Shown here: positions 51,779-60,339 of the stretch, in pieces
Layout of the letters: each line of letters opens with the position of its first letter
Numbering within the stretch: position 1 is the stretch's first letter
Assembly: GCA_017301995.1 (NCBI GenBank)
Contig: JAFLEH010000012.1
Span: 62,001 to 126,000 of the forward strand
Direction: 5' to 3'
Source of the DNA: Verrucomicrobiota bacterium
GTDB taxonomy: Bacteria; Verrucomicrobiota; Verrucomicrobiia; Verrucomicrobiales; Akkermansiaceae
Length of the DNA stretch: 64,000 bases
Translations under genes and position numbers: made by a program
The notes under the pieces: model-generated
The model's database searches: none
Told to the model about the DNA's origin: nothing
The model's input: the letters and a program-made list of their open reading frames with translations, nothing else

Positions 51779-52517
51779 TCCATCGCGGGTGGGTTTTCTG
51801 TTCGGCCGGTTGCTGGATCTGGTCTATCCGCCGAGTTGCGGCTGCTGTGGGGTGCGGCTCCGGGACGGGCGTGGCCTGTGCGACGAATGCGGGGCGGGCC
51901 TGCCGAGATTGGCCGCGCCGTTCTGTCAGCGCTGCGGGGAGCCGTTCGAGGGAGAAATCGGCGGGGTTTTCGACTGCCCGAACTGCGGAAAACTGCGGTT
52001 CGCATTCGAATTCGCCCGCCCGGCGCTCAAGTGGGACGAGGAGACCCGCCAACTGATCCATCGGCTGAAATACGACCGCGAAATCCATCTGGCGGAGGAA
52101 CTCGGGCGGCTTGCCGCGGAAGCCCTGCGGGACCCGCGGTTTGCCGATGCTCTAACCGGCGCATGGCCGCTGGTTCCGGTGCCGCTCCACCGCTCCCGCC
52201 TGTTGCACCGCCATTTCAACCAATCGGCCGAGATCGCCCGCGTCGTCGGCCGGGTGAGCGGTCTACCGGTGGTGTCCGCGCTGCGCCGGATCCGGCGGAC
52301 CGACACCCAAACGCGGCTTTCCCGCGGCGAACGGTTGCGCAATCTGGCCGGTGCGTTTGCCGTTTCCCGGACGGGAAAAACGTGGATGACGCGGGTCGGC
52401 GGGGTGATTCTGGTGGATGATGTTCTAACCACGGGATCCACCGTCGAGTCGTGCGCGGCCGCGCTCAAGGCCGCCGGATTCAAAAGGATCCAGGTTCTAA
52501 CCGTGATGAGGGGGTGA
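51765..52517 (+). CDS. comF: ComF-family phosphoribosyltransferase-like protein
   Basis: A 250-residue protein of the ComF family, which supports natural transformation in several bacteria. The N-terminal zinc fingers are clear (CGCCGVRLRDGRGLCDECGA; FCQRCGEPF; FDCPNCGKLRFAFE). The phosphoribosyltransferase domain contains RLKYDREIHLAEELGRLAAE, LVPVPLHRSRLLHRHFNQSA and the PRPP-loop motif VILVDDVLTTGSTVESCA. Other competence genes are not encoded nearby. It overlaps the CPBP gene and is probably co-transcribed. Confidence 0.94.
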   Translation: MAKGDPSRVGFLFGRLLDLVYPPSCGCCGVRLRDGRGLCDECGAGLPRLAAPFCQRCGEPFEGEIGGVFDCPNCGKLRFAFEFARPALKWDEETRQLIHRLKYDREIHLAEELGRLAAEALRDPRFADALTGAWPLVPVPLHRSRLLHRHFNQSAEIARVVGRVSGLPVVSALRRIRRTDTQTRLSRGERLRNLAGAFAVSRTGKTWMTRVGGVILVDDVLTTGSTVESCAAALKAAGFKRIQVLTVMRG

Positions 52518-52625
52518 GCGATTGGATGGTTCCGTTGGGTGCGGGAAAACACGAGAATTCGAATCGTCCCGGATCGAGGCCGCCCATCGGGATCCAACTC
52601 TGCCCGCTTGGGAGCCACCTGTGGT

Positions 52626-52644
52626 GCGCTCCCGCCGGGAGCGC
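52626..52644. repeat. 19 bp palindrome, third copy of the REP-like family
   Basis: GCGCTCCC - GCC - GGGAGCGC is a perfect dyad with the same arm length and loop size as the copies at 2894 and 54002. It lies between convergent genes. Confidence 0.65.
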
Positions 52645-52688
52645 GGGAGAATGGAAAGAAGGAACCATGGGATGAATCTCCGTTCCTC

Positions 52689-53933
52689 TCAGTGCGGTTT
52701 CTCTCCGGTTTCGTCCGGATCGGGAAGACTCGTTGCGACCCGGATGCGCCAGCCATCCCATTCCATATGGTATCCGGGAACGCTTCCCCCAAGGAGTTTC
52801 ATTGATTTGGGATCCAGCGCGAACCTGCAGCTTATGCCATCCTTCCACTCCGGATTTTTACTGAGGCGCTTGAGATATTCGTCTCCAAGCGCGACATTGG
52901 AAACGGTCAGTTCCAGCGGACGCGCCACCGTGGGACGCACGGTGGCGAGACAGCAGAAAACGAATGTGGCAAATTGCTCGGGAGTCGCTTCGCCATTCGC
53001 AATCCGGACGATACTCGAGGATTCCTTCTCAATCACCGTCAGCGAGCCAGAATCAAACATAGGATTCGAAGCGGATTGGTTGGGTTTGGCATCGTGTTCC
53101 CCGAAAGTGCCATCCCCCGAACCCCATTTTTCGTAATAGGGAAGATCAGGGCGCGTCAGCACCCCGAGTGGCTCACTCCAACTGTTTCCCGGCCACATGG
53201 GAACAAGATATATCATGCCCGAATCTCCCTCTCCCTCCGGCATGAACGGGACAAACACCGGATTTGCCACGGTGATTTTGGGATCGGACTTTTCGCCTTC
53301 AAACACCAGATAGATCGCGCCGGGAGTGCTGGTATCGTCAATCCGTATGCCAGGGACGGGCAGTGGCTTCAGTAGGATTTCACCCTTACGGTCACTTGCG
53401 AGTTCATCATCCGTATAGAAATACCGCTTCGCATACTTGGCCGCCCACTTTGGTTGCGGGATTCCGTCACCTTTGATTTCCACGGTGAGCGGCCGGGCCT
53501 TGCTCATGTGGTGCGAATGCATGAGAAGGGTTTGCAGCGAGGCGGCGAGGACCTGCTCTTGGGTGTAGGGAGCGTTCTTTGGCGGCAGCGCCTTGCGGAC
53601 GGAAAATGTGGCCACGCAACCGACCATCTGGGTTTCATCGCTCAGTTTGCACGAGATGCCAAAGAGCACCGCGAGGTTCTGTTCGTATTCCGGCCGGGTG
53701 TCCGTGATGAAGTGTCCGTGGAAGCACGGACGGGATTCAAAAATGACGGAGTGGGATCCGTAGCCATGGTTCGCATTGTAGATGACCGGTGACAGGGGGA
53801 TGCGGTCAGGCCGGGACGCACTCCCGAGATAGGTCGGCTGGCAGATCAGCTCCGTGCCCACGCTGGTGGCCGAGACCGGAAGCCACCCGCAATACGCGGT
53901 GCCGACGGCTGCAAGAAGTCCCCGTGTGATCAT
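52689..53933 (-). CDS. Exported protein of unknown function
   Basis: A 414-residue protein whose N-terminus (MITRGLLAAVGTAYCGWLPV) looks like a signal peptide or lipoprotein-like leader. The body has no membrane segment and contains YNANHGYGSHSVIFESRPCF, VSRKALPP-like strands, KARPLTVEIKGDGIPQPKWA and FVFCCLATVRPTVARPLELT. I do not recognise a family. A start three codons upstream (MVAM) is possible. The neighbouring gene also encodes an unknown protein of similar length, but the two are not obviously related. Confidence 0.65.
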   Translation of the reverse strand: MITRGLLAAVGTAYCGWLPVSATSVGTELICQPTYLGSASRPDRIPLSPVIYNANHGYGSHSVIFESRPCFHGHFITDTRPEYEQNLAVLFGISCKLSDETQMVGCVATFSVRKALPPKNAPYTQEQVLAASLQTLLMHSHHMSKARPLTVEIKGDGIPQPKWAAKYAKRYFYTDDELASDRKGEILLKPLPVPGIRIDDTSTPGAIYLVFEGEKSDPKITVANPVFVPFMPEGEGDSGMIYLVPMWPGNSWSEPLGVLTRPDLPYYEKWGSGDGTFGEHDAKPNQSASNPMFDSGSLTVIEKESSSIVRIANGEATPEQFATFVFCCLATVRPTVARPLELTVSNVALGDEYLKRLSKNPEWKDGISCRFALDPKSMKLLGGSVPGYHMEWDGWRIRVATSLPDPDETGEKPH

Positions 53934-54001
53934 GGCAACCATACGCAAGTCCGGCAAAGTTCTGTCAGACCGGGCGGCTCCGGAACGAGCCCGCCGGTGG
54001 C

Positions 54002-54020
54002 GCGCTCTCGCCGAGAGCGC
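54002..54020. repeat. 19 bp palindrome, second copy of the REP-like family
   Basis: GCGCTCTC - GCC - GAGAGCGC. The arms are identical to those at 2894, and flanking similarity extends about 100 bp downstream to near 54110 (CATTCCCACTTCGTTCGC and TGCGG). Confidence 0.7.
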
Positions 54021-54161
54021 AGGAGAGCGGGGTGGAGAACAGCCGAATCCGGATGCTCCATTCATTCCCACTTCGTTCGCTTGCGGCCACCCCATGCGGA
54101 GAAAGCGCTCTCGAGGATCACTGCAGGGGTATGGATGAAGGGTAAGACGTGACCGTCCCTG

Positions 54162-55385
54162 TTATGATATGTCAGGGTCCGAGAATCCATCGGCTCCGCC
54201 CGTGCGGATCTCGACCGATTGCCGCAACTCGGCAGGCACATGCATGGCAATAGCTTCGTTCAGACAACGTAGGATGGAATCCCATTGGGCAAAGCTTCCC
54301 TCGAACTGGAGTTCGCCGGAGAACGGCTTCGAACCGCCCTTGGGATCCCGGATGTAGCCCGTGTTGAGAAACCGACACTCAATGCCGCGATTTTCGCACT
54401 GTTCCAGAATCCAACCCTCCATCACATCAAGCACATCAGGCGGAAGATTCGTCACCTCGAATGCGACATGCGCGTCGGAATCGTCCTGTCCGGACTCCTC
54501 TTGCCTTGCATTCACCCTCAACTCTTCCAGCCATTGGTGGCGGTATGATGGAGGCCAGCAGCCCGGTGGCACCAAGGTGGCTGCCTGATCTTCCCGCCGG
54601 TAGAGCACTGGGATGGTCGTTATGGCCATGGCTCCCCCCGGCATGTCCTTTTTGAAGAATACCGTCGTGGTCACGACGCAGCGCAATCCTCTGGAAATCT
54701 CAGATGGTATGGTCCTTTCCTCGAATCCGCTCATGAGATCGTTATCCACCCAGCGCATGAAATCCCGAACTTCCCTGCTCCAAGTCTCGGAAAATCCCCC
54801 CCGGTGTTGCCAGATCCATTCCGCGATTGGGATAAGGAGCGGGAGTGTGGTGGTGGAAGCGGGTAGGTCCGGCGCAAGCAGGACCATCCCGAAAAAGTGG
54901 GATTCATGAGCGGCAGGGTCATACACCCTCCGGTTTGCCTTGATTCTAACCGCCCAGGCGGTGGTTCCATGGCGGTGCATCACGGCCCGCCACAGCGTCA
55001 GCTCGTCGCGGAACATGAATGGCAGCTTGACTCTCAGCCACAACCCGAGGGTTTCCGATAACGTGCAATCCCGCGGCGTTGGCCCCATGGCATTGTGCAA
55101 CCAGTCGGGAGCATCAGGCACCGGGACATGCGAAGGCCTTCCCTGGCCGGGCAGGGGCGGCGGGCCAGTGGTGGACGCCTTTTGGCGTTGCCTGCCGCCA
55201 TCTCCACCGCCCAAACTGGACACGGTCAATCCGAGCAACCCGGCTCCGGCGATGCCGAGCATCAGTCCCACCACGATGGTGCCTCCCTCCTTTCCGCTAT
55301 CCTTGGCGCGTCCATGTGCCACCCAAGCAAGGAGGAGTCCCGCGACGATCGCGGCAATCGAACCAATGCGAAGGATGTCTCTCAT
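54162..55385 (-). CDS. Two-helix membrane protein of unknown function
   Basis: A 407-residue protein. Two N-terminal membrane helices (IGSIAAIVAGLLLAWVAHG; GGTIVVGLMLGIAGAGLLGL) are followed by a Pro/Gly linker and a large soluble domain without recognisable motifs. It includes LSETLGLWLRVKLPFMFRDE, TTTVFFKKDMPGGAMAITTI and EVTNLPPDVLDVMEGWILEQ. I started at MRDILRIGS just before the first helix. No family is recognised. Confidence 0.65.
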   Translation of the reverse strand: MRDILRIGSIAAIVAGLLLAWVAHGRAKDSGKEGGTIVVGLMLGIAGAGLLGLTVSSLGGGDGGRQRQKASTTGPPPLPGQGRPSHVPVPDAPDWLHNAMGPTPRDCTLSETLGLWLRVKLPFMFRDELTLWRAVMHRHGTTAWAVRIKANRRVYDPAAHESHFFGMVLLAPDLPASTTTLPLLIPIAEWIWQHRGGFSETWSREVRDFMRWVDNDLMSGFEERTIPSEISRGLRCVVTTTVFFKKDMPGGAMAITTIPVLYRREDQAATLVPPGCWPPSYRHQWLEELRVNARQEESGQDDSDAHVAFEVTNLPPDVLDVMEGWILEQCENRGIECRFLNTGYIRDPKGGSKPFSGELQFEGSFAQWDSILRCLNEAIAMHVPAELRQSVEIRTGGADGFSDPDIS

Positions 55386-55455
55386 GCTGCGGCCGGATGT
55401 TGGCAAATCATCGGGTGCCCGTTTCTGTGCAGGCTCTCCGTGATCGGCGGGCCTA

Positions 55456-56499
55456 TCAGAGTTTCACCGGCCGGCCGGTTTTGATGGATTTCTCCTCGGC
55501 CTCGCAGATGCGGACGGCGTTGAGGGCGTCTTCGGGGGTGACGAGGGTGGGTGCCTTGCCGGTTTGGATGGATTCGATCATGTGGCGGAGTTCGCCGGTG
55601 TAGCCGTCGGGTCCCTTGCAGCGGATCACCCGCGGTTTGCGGCCGTCCTCGAACAGTTTGAGGGCGTCGGCACCGCGGCTCAGATCGTAGTCCACCGTGG
55701 CTTTTTCGAAGTTTGCGGTGTAGCACATGTTGAATCCGTGACCACCGGTCATCAGCCAGGTGCCTTCGGCGGAGACCACCGCGCCGCCGGGCACTTGATA
55801 TTGCGTCACCACGTGGTCGATGGCCCCGCTGAACCGCGAGATGCCGCTGGAAAACACGCTGACCGGCAGGCCGCAGAGGAACTGGACGAAGTCGGTGTCG
55901 TGGATGTGAAGGTCCAACAATGCGCCGCCGGATTGCGCGCCGTTGAAATAACTGTCGCGGCTCCAACCGGGGGTTTCGGAAACCCGGCGGAACCTGGCGG
56001 CCAGCAGTTTCCCGTAGCGGCCTTCGTCGGCGGCGGCCTTGAGCCAGGCCCATTCCGGCCAGAAGCGGATGCACATGGCGGGCAGCAGGAAACCTTTCGC
56101 GGCGCGGGCGGTGTTGACCAGTTTGCGGGCCTCGGCCGCGGTGCGGGCCAGCGGTTTCTCGCAGACCACGTGCTTGCCCGCCTTGAGCGCGGCCACGGCC
56201 AGCGGCACGTGCAGCGGCGTGGGCACGCACAAGTCCACCAGATCGACTTCCGGATCGGCGAGCAAGGCGTCGAGTTGTTGATAGACGCGGAGCTTGCGGC
56301 CCAGGTCGAGCGCGCCGGAGCCGCTGATGTTGCCATCCACGCCGGGAAGGATGCCGTTCACCGGCGCGCGCACGGCATCGCACACGGCGACAATCCGCGC
56401 GCCCTTGATCTGTTGATAGGCCTTGAGATGGGTGACACCCATGAACCCGAGGCCGACGACGGCGACGTTCACCTTGGAGGTGGGGGAGGAGGATTTCAT
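55456..56499 (-). CDS. Gfo/Idh/MocA family oxidoreductase
   Basis: A 347-residue NAD(P)-dependent sugar dehydrogenase-type enzyme. The Rossmann loop is VAVVGLGFMGVTHLKAY near 12, the catalytic Lys is in HVVCEKPLARTAAEARKLV near 110, and the substrate-site residues are in GGALLDLHIHDTDFVQFLCG near 190. It is the last gene of a three-gene operon with a TIM-barrel isomerase and a second Gfo/Idh/MocA protein, a typical inositol or keto-sugar catabolic arrangement. The gene ends with tandem stops TGA-TAG. The substrate cannot be assigned. Confidence 0.9.
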   Translation of the reverse strand: MKSSSPTSKVNVAVVGLGFMGVTHLKAYQQIKGARIVAVCDAVRAPVNGILPGVDGNISGSGALDLGRKLRVYQQLDALLADPEVDLVDLCVPTPLHVPLAVAALKAGKHVVCEKPLARTAAEARKLVNTARAAKGFLLPAMCIRFWPEWAWLKAAADEGRYGKLLAARFRRVSETPGWSRDSYFNGAQSGGALLDLHIHDTDFVQFLCGLPVSVFSSGISRFSGAIDHVVTQYQVPGGAVVSAEGTWLMTGGHGFNMCYTANFEKATVDYDLSRGADALKLFEDGRKPRVIRCKGPDGYTGELRHMIESIQTGKAPTLVTPEDALNAVRICEAEEKSIKTGRPVKL

Positions 56500-56522
56500 A
56501 TCAAATTGGAGTGTGAAATATT

Positions 56523-57356
56523 TCAGATAGAAAGCGATCCGACCATGCGTTTCGCGGTCAGGATGTCGGCGGTCCGCTGGTTGCCGGCTTCGCGTTCGAT
56601 GCAGATATCACCGGCGAAGCCGAGTTCATCGAGCGTGGCGAAGAATGCCGGCCAATCGACCTCGCCGCTGCCCGCGGGGACTTCCTCGCCCCAGGTTCCG
56701 GGAACGTTGGCGGCTTTGGCGTCTTTCAGATGGACCTGGCGGATCCACGGGCCGAGGGTGCGCATCGCCTCGATCGGATCGCCTTTTCCGTAAAGAACCA
56801 TGTTGGCGGGATCGAAGTTCACGCCCACGTTCGCGCAGCCGAGTCCGTCCAGAAACTCCCGCAGGGTGGCGGCGGTTTCCTGGCCGGTTTCCAGCACCAG
56901 ATGGATGCCCAACCGGTCGAAAATCCCGGCGAGTTTCACCAGGCGGTCGCGCAGCTTGTGATAGTCCGGATCGCTCTCCTCGTGGGGCAGGAAGCCGGCG
57001 TGGAAACTCACCAGCCGGAGCCCCAGCGAGCCGGCGATCCCGGCGGCGGCGGTGATTTTGGTTAGATTGGTCTCCCAGGTGGCGTCCGGCACCACGCCGC
57101 CGGTCAGGCGGATGGTTTCGAGGGTCGTGTAATCCTCACCGAGGGTGCCGAACATGCCGGAAACGATGGTGATTCCCCGTTCGCGGCAGAGATCGCCGAT
57201 GCCGCCCCATACTTCGGGCGACTCACGCAGCGGATCGAGCGCGAGTTGGACGCGGCGGATGCCGATCTCCGCGAGGCGGTCCAACAATTCGGCGGGGGTG
57301 GCGGGTTGCAGCGACCAACTGCAGACGGCGAGACGGTCAGTTAGGGGTGCGGACAT
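56523..57356 (-). CDS. Sugar phosphate isomerase/epimerase (TIM barrel)
   Basis: A 277-residue xylose-isomerase-like TIM-barrel protein. Putative metal ligands are Glu in IHLVLETGQETAATLREF, Asp in VGVNFDPANMVLYGKG, His in IRQVHLKDAKAANV and the final Glu in DICIEREAGNQRTADIL. It lies between two Gfo/Idh/MocA genes with gaps of 23 and 12 bases, so the three are transcribed together. Such sets interconvert keto-inositols or 3-keto-sugars. Confidence 0.87.
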   Translation of the reverse strand: MSAPLTDRLAVCSWSLQPATPAELLDRLAEIGIRRVQLALDPLRESPEVWGGIGDLCRERGITIVSGMFGTLGEDYTTLETIRLTGGVVPDATWETNLTKITAAAGIAGSLGLRLVSFHAGFLPHEESDPDYHKLRDRLVKLAGIFDRLGIHLVLETGQETAATLREFLDGLGCANVGVNFDPANMVLYGKGDPIEAMRTLGPWIRQVHLKDAKAANVPGTWGEEVPAGSGEVDWPAFFATLDELGFAGDICIEREAGNQRTADILTAKRMVGSLSI

Positions 57357-57368
57357 GCCTGATGTGTG

Positions 57369-58631
57369 TTAGATCTCGATTTTCCAAGGCGCGCGCATCG
57401 GCTGGTCGATCAGCGCGTTGGCGGCGGGGTCGTCGAAGCGCAGGGTCTTCGAGTCGAACTTGAGGCTCTTGTTGAGCCGGTGGGCGCAGATGCCCATGTT
57501 GACGAGGGTGCAGGACCAGAAGCCGTTGCGTTCGTTGAGCGCGAATTTCTTCCGGGTGCGGACGCTTTCGTGGAAGTCGGTGATCATCGGCGGCGGGTCC
57601 GGCAGCGCGTCGATTTTCTTGCGCAGGTCCGGGATGTCGGATTTGAACCCGATGTCGATGCGGCCTTTGGGACCCTGCATGAAGGCGGCGTCCTTGTCTT
57701 TGTTCTCGCCGTCGAGGATGATCTTGCAGCCGTCGGCGTAGGTGAACTCGATGCGGCGGAAGCTGCCGATGGCGTCCGCGTCCTGCGGGTCGGCGTCGAT
57801 TTCCACCGAGATCGGGGCCTGGTCGTCCTTATTGAGGATATATTGGACCGGATCGAGGTAATGCTGGCCCATATCGCCGAGACCGCCGCCATCGTAGTCC
57901 CAGTAGCCACGGAAGGTGCCGTGGGTGCGGTGCGGGTGATAGGGTTTCTTGGGCGCGGGGCCAAGCCAGAAATCGTAGTCGAAGCCCTCCGGCACCGGTT
58001 GGGGTGTTAGGTTCTTGCGGCCCGACCAGCCGAATTTCCAGTCGAAGCCGGTGCTGGCGGAAACCGTGCATTTGATCGGCCAGCCGAGCAGGTCGTTCAT
58101 CACCGCCTTTTTGATCATGATGGCGGGCGCGCGCATGCCATAGAGTCCGCTCTGGAAGCGGAACCAGGTGTTGAGGCGGAAGATCCGGTTGTGTTTTTCC
58201 ACGGCCTTCACCATGGCGATGCCCTCGCCGATCGTGCGGCTCATCGGTTTCTCGCACCAGATGTCCTTGCCCGCCTTGGCGGCGGCGATGGAAATGAGCG
58301 CGTGCCAGTGCGGCGGGGTGGCCACGTGGACGATGTCGATGTCGGGGCGGGCGATGAGTTCGCGGAAATCGTGGTAGCCCTTGATGCCGTTGGCTTCGGC
58401 GTTGGCGTCTTTCATCCGGTTGGCCAGGTGGCCGGCATCCACGTCGCACAGGGCGAGCAGTTTGCCGGGCATGGTCAGGTGGGAGGCGGAAATGCCGCCG
58501 CAGCCGACGATCCCGCGGGTGATGATATCGGATGGCGGCGTTTGCCCGGCGAGTCCCAGCACGCGGCTGGGGACGATCTGCACGGTGGCGAGTGCGGCGA
58601 TGGACTTGATGGCTTGGCGACGGGAAAACAT
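57369..58631 (-). CDS. Tat-exported Gfo/Idh/MocA family oxidoreductase
   Basis: A 420-residue protein with a twin-arginine signal (FSRRQAIKSIAALATVQIVP), implying export with its cofactor bound. The Rossmann region is shortened (GIVGCGGISASHLTMPGKLL) and the catalytic Lys is in KDIWCEKPMSRTIGEGIAMV. The substrate domain contains FDYDFWLGPAPKKPYHPHRT and WDYDGGGLGDMGQHYLDPVQ. It is the first gene of the operon. Tat-exported members of this family are abundant in Verrucomicrobia and Planctomycetes. Confidence 0.9.
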   Translation of the reverse strand: MFSRRQAIKSIAALATVQIVPSRVLGLAGQTPPSDIITRGIVGCGGISASHLTMPGKLLALCDVDAGHLANRMKDANAEANGIKGYHDFRELIARPDIDIVHVATPPHWHALISIAAAKAGKDIWCEKPMSRTIGEGIAMVKAVEKHNRIFRLNTWFRFQSGLYGMRAPAIMIKKAVMNDLLGWPIKCTVSASTGFDWKFGWSGRKNLTPQPVPEGFDYDFWLGPAPKKPYHPHRTHGTFRGYWDYDGGGLGDMGQHYLDPVQYILNKDDQAPISVEIDADPQDADAIGSFRRIEFTYADGCKIILDGENKDKDAAFMQGPKGRIDIGFKSDIPDLRKKIDALPDPPPMITDFHESVRTRKKFALNERNGFWSCTLVNMGICAHRLNKSLKFDSKTLRFDDPAANALIDQPMRAPWKIEI

Positions 58632-58796
58632 GGGATCAAAAGGAAGGTGCCGCGATGATACTCCGATTCCGGCCCGGAGCTATCAGCAAATGTTCTGGAG
58701 CGCGGATTTTGCGGGTCGTGCCGCATGGGTCATTGGGCGTTCCTTGACTCTCGCCTCGACAGCGGTGGATTGGCCGGTTACGCTTCGTTTCCGCTC

Positions 58797-59900
58797 ATGG
58801 ATTTGGTTTCGCTCGGATGGAACACGGATTTTGAAAAGGCCTTCGCCCCCTATCAGGCGAAAGGCTGGGTTCCGGCGCGTTTGATCCGCGAGACGCCGAT
58901 CAATTACTCCGCGTTTCTCGGGGACGGCGAGGAGGTCGATGTCATTCTGAGCGGCCGATTGTGGCACACGGCATCGTGTGACGCCGATCTCCCGGCCGTG
59001 GGCGATTGGGTGGCGGTGGAGCTTGGAAACGAAAACCACGACCACGTGATCCGCGAACTCCTGCCGCGGCGCACTTGTTTTTGTCGGAAAATGCCCGGCA
59101 ACAGCAGCCAGGCCCAGGTGATAGGCGCCAATGTGGACGTCGTCACCGTGGTCACCGACGCCGGACCGGATTTCAACCTCAGGCGGATGGAACGCTATTT
59201 CACCCTCATCGGGCGCAGCGGAGCCAAAGCGGTCGTACTGGTCAACAAATCCGATCTGTTTTCCCCCGCCGAGTGCCGCGAGGCTGCCGCCGAAATCGGC
59301 GCGCTTTGGAGCGAGGCGGCGGTCCACGTCACCAGCGCCATCAACAACCGCGGGCTGAAGGTGCTCAAATCCTACCTAACCAAAGGAACCACCATGTGCA
59401 TCGTCGGTTCCAGCGGCACCGGCAAGTCCACCCTCGTCAACCAGCTCTACGGCGAGGAATGGCAGTGGACCGGCGAGGTCAACGAGACCACCGGCAAAGG
59501 CCGCCACACCACCACTTCGCGCGAACTCGTGCCGCTGCCCGGCGGCGCCATGCTCATCGACAATCCCGGCATGCGGGAGATCCAAATGTGGACCGACGAA
59601 ACCACGCTGCGCGAGAGTTTCGCTGACATCGAGGTTCTAACCGCCGGTTGCCGGTTCGCCGATTGCCGGCACCGCAAGGACGCCGGTTGCGCGGTCCGCG
59701 GCGCGATGGAGCGGGGTGGGATCGACCCCGCGCGCTACGAGAGTTTCCTGAACCTCGAGAGCGAGATCGCCCGGCTGCGGAAACGGATGGAGAAGCGCCA
59801 GATGGCGGTGGAGCGCTGGGCCAAACGCAACAACCGGGTCAAGGCCCGCAATTTGGCCGACCGGATCCAGTTGGAGAAAGACGACCGCGGCGAGATCTGA
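58797..59900 (+). CDS. rsgA: Ribosome small subunit-dependent GTPase RsgA
   Basis: A circularly permuted GTPase of 367 residues that helps mature the 30S subunit. An OB-like N-terminal domain (about 1-110) is followed by G4 VLVNKSDLF and the P-loop CIVGSSGTGKSTLVNQL, then the G2 region TGKGRHTTTSRELVPL and G3 LIDNPGMREIQ. The C-terminal zinc motif is CRFADCRHRKDAGCAV. I started at MDLVSLGW; the upstream frame is dominated by Ser/Gly/Arg and not conserved. It is divergent from the oxidoreductase operon. Confidence 0.95.
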   Translation: MDLVSLGWNTDFEKAFAPYQAKGWVPARLIRETPINYSAFLGDGEEVDVILSGRLWHTASCDADLPAVGDWVAVELGNENHDHVIRELLPRRTCFCRKMPGNSSQAQVIGANVDVVTVVTDAGPDFNLRRMERYFTLIGRSGAKAVVLVNKSDLFSPAECREAAAEIGALWSEAAVHVTSAINNRGLKVLKSYLTKGTTMCIVGSSGTGKSTLVNQLYGEEWQWTGEVNETTGKGRHTTTSRELVPLPGGAMLIDNPGMREIQMWTDETTLRESFADIEVLTAGCRFADCRHRKDAGCAVRGAMERGGIDPARYESFLNLESEIARLRKRMEKRQMAVERWAKRNNRVKARNLADRIQLEKDDRGEI

Positions 59901-59956
59901 CGCTAGGGTCAGAGACCGGGATGATGTCCCGGCGCGTTTGCGGTGCGGTGATTTGC

Positions 59957-60040
59957 AATTAGTATGAACCCGAAATCCGAAGTTCAGGGTAGTTTGGACG
60001 CTCGATTTACCACTGAGAGACTGGGAACCACTGAGGAAAC
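59957..60040. repeat. ~85 bp dispersed intergenic repeat, copy 2 (inverted)
   Basis: Read on the minus strand it runs CAGTGGTTCCCAGTCTCTCA ... GAGCGTCC ... CTGAACTTCGGATTTCGGGT, matching the copy at 8160. It begins just after the rsgA stop. No gene is present between 59901 and 60339. Confidence 0.6.
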
Positions 60041-60161
60041 TGATTTTTGGTGAAACATGGGAAAGCACCGATTGATGAATGGGAAGGATTTCCCCCAAAT
60101 CACTCAGTGGAAAAAATGGATGCACGGGTTATGCCCTTATTTGCGACCGGGACAAAAAGGA

Positions 60162-60189
60162 GCCGCCGGGGGCACCCACCCCCGGCGGC
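60162..60189 (-). terminator. Rho-independent terminator downstream of the secretin gene
   Basis: Perfect 11 bp arms GCCGCCGGGGG / CCCCCGGCGGC with a six-base loop. On the minus strand the stem is followed by TCCTTTTTGTC. It lies about 150 bp past the secretin stop codon and would end the type II secretion/pilus transcript. Confidence 0.8.
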
Positions 60190-60339
60190 CAAGGTTATCA
60201 ACATCAATGAACCGGAGTTTATTGAGGCTGACATTGCTGTTCACCCTTACATGAAAACACGAACTTGCGTGCGGTCTTCAATGGCTTGGACAGCGGTGTC
60301 ATGGAATCGTTCAAAGAAATTGAAGATTTTTTTCGCCTC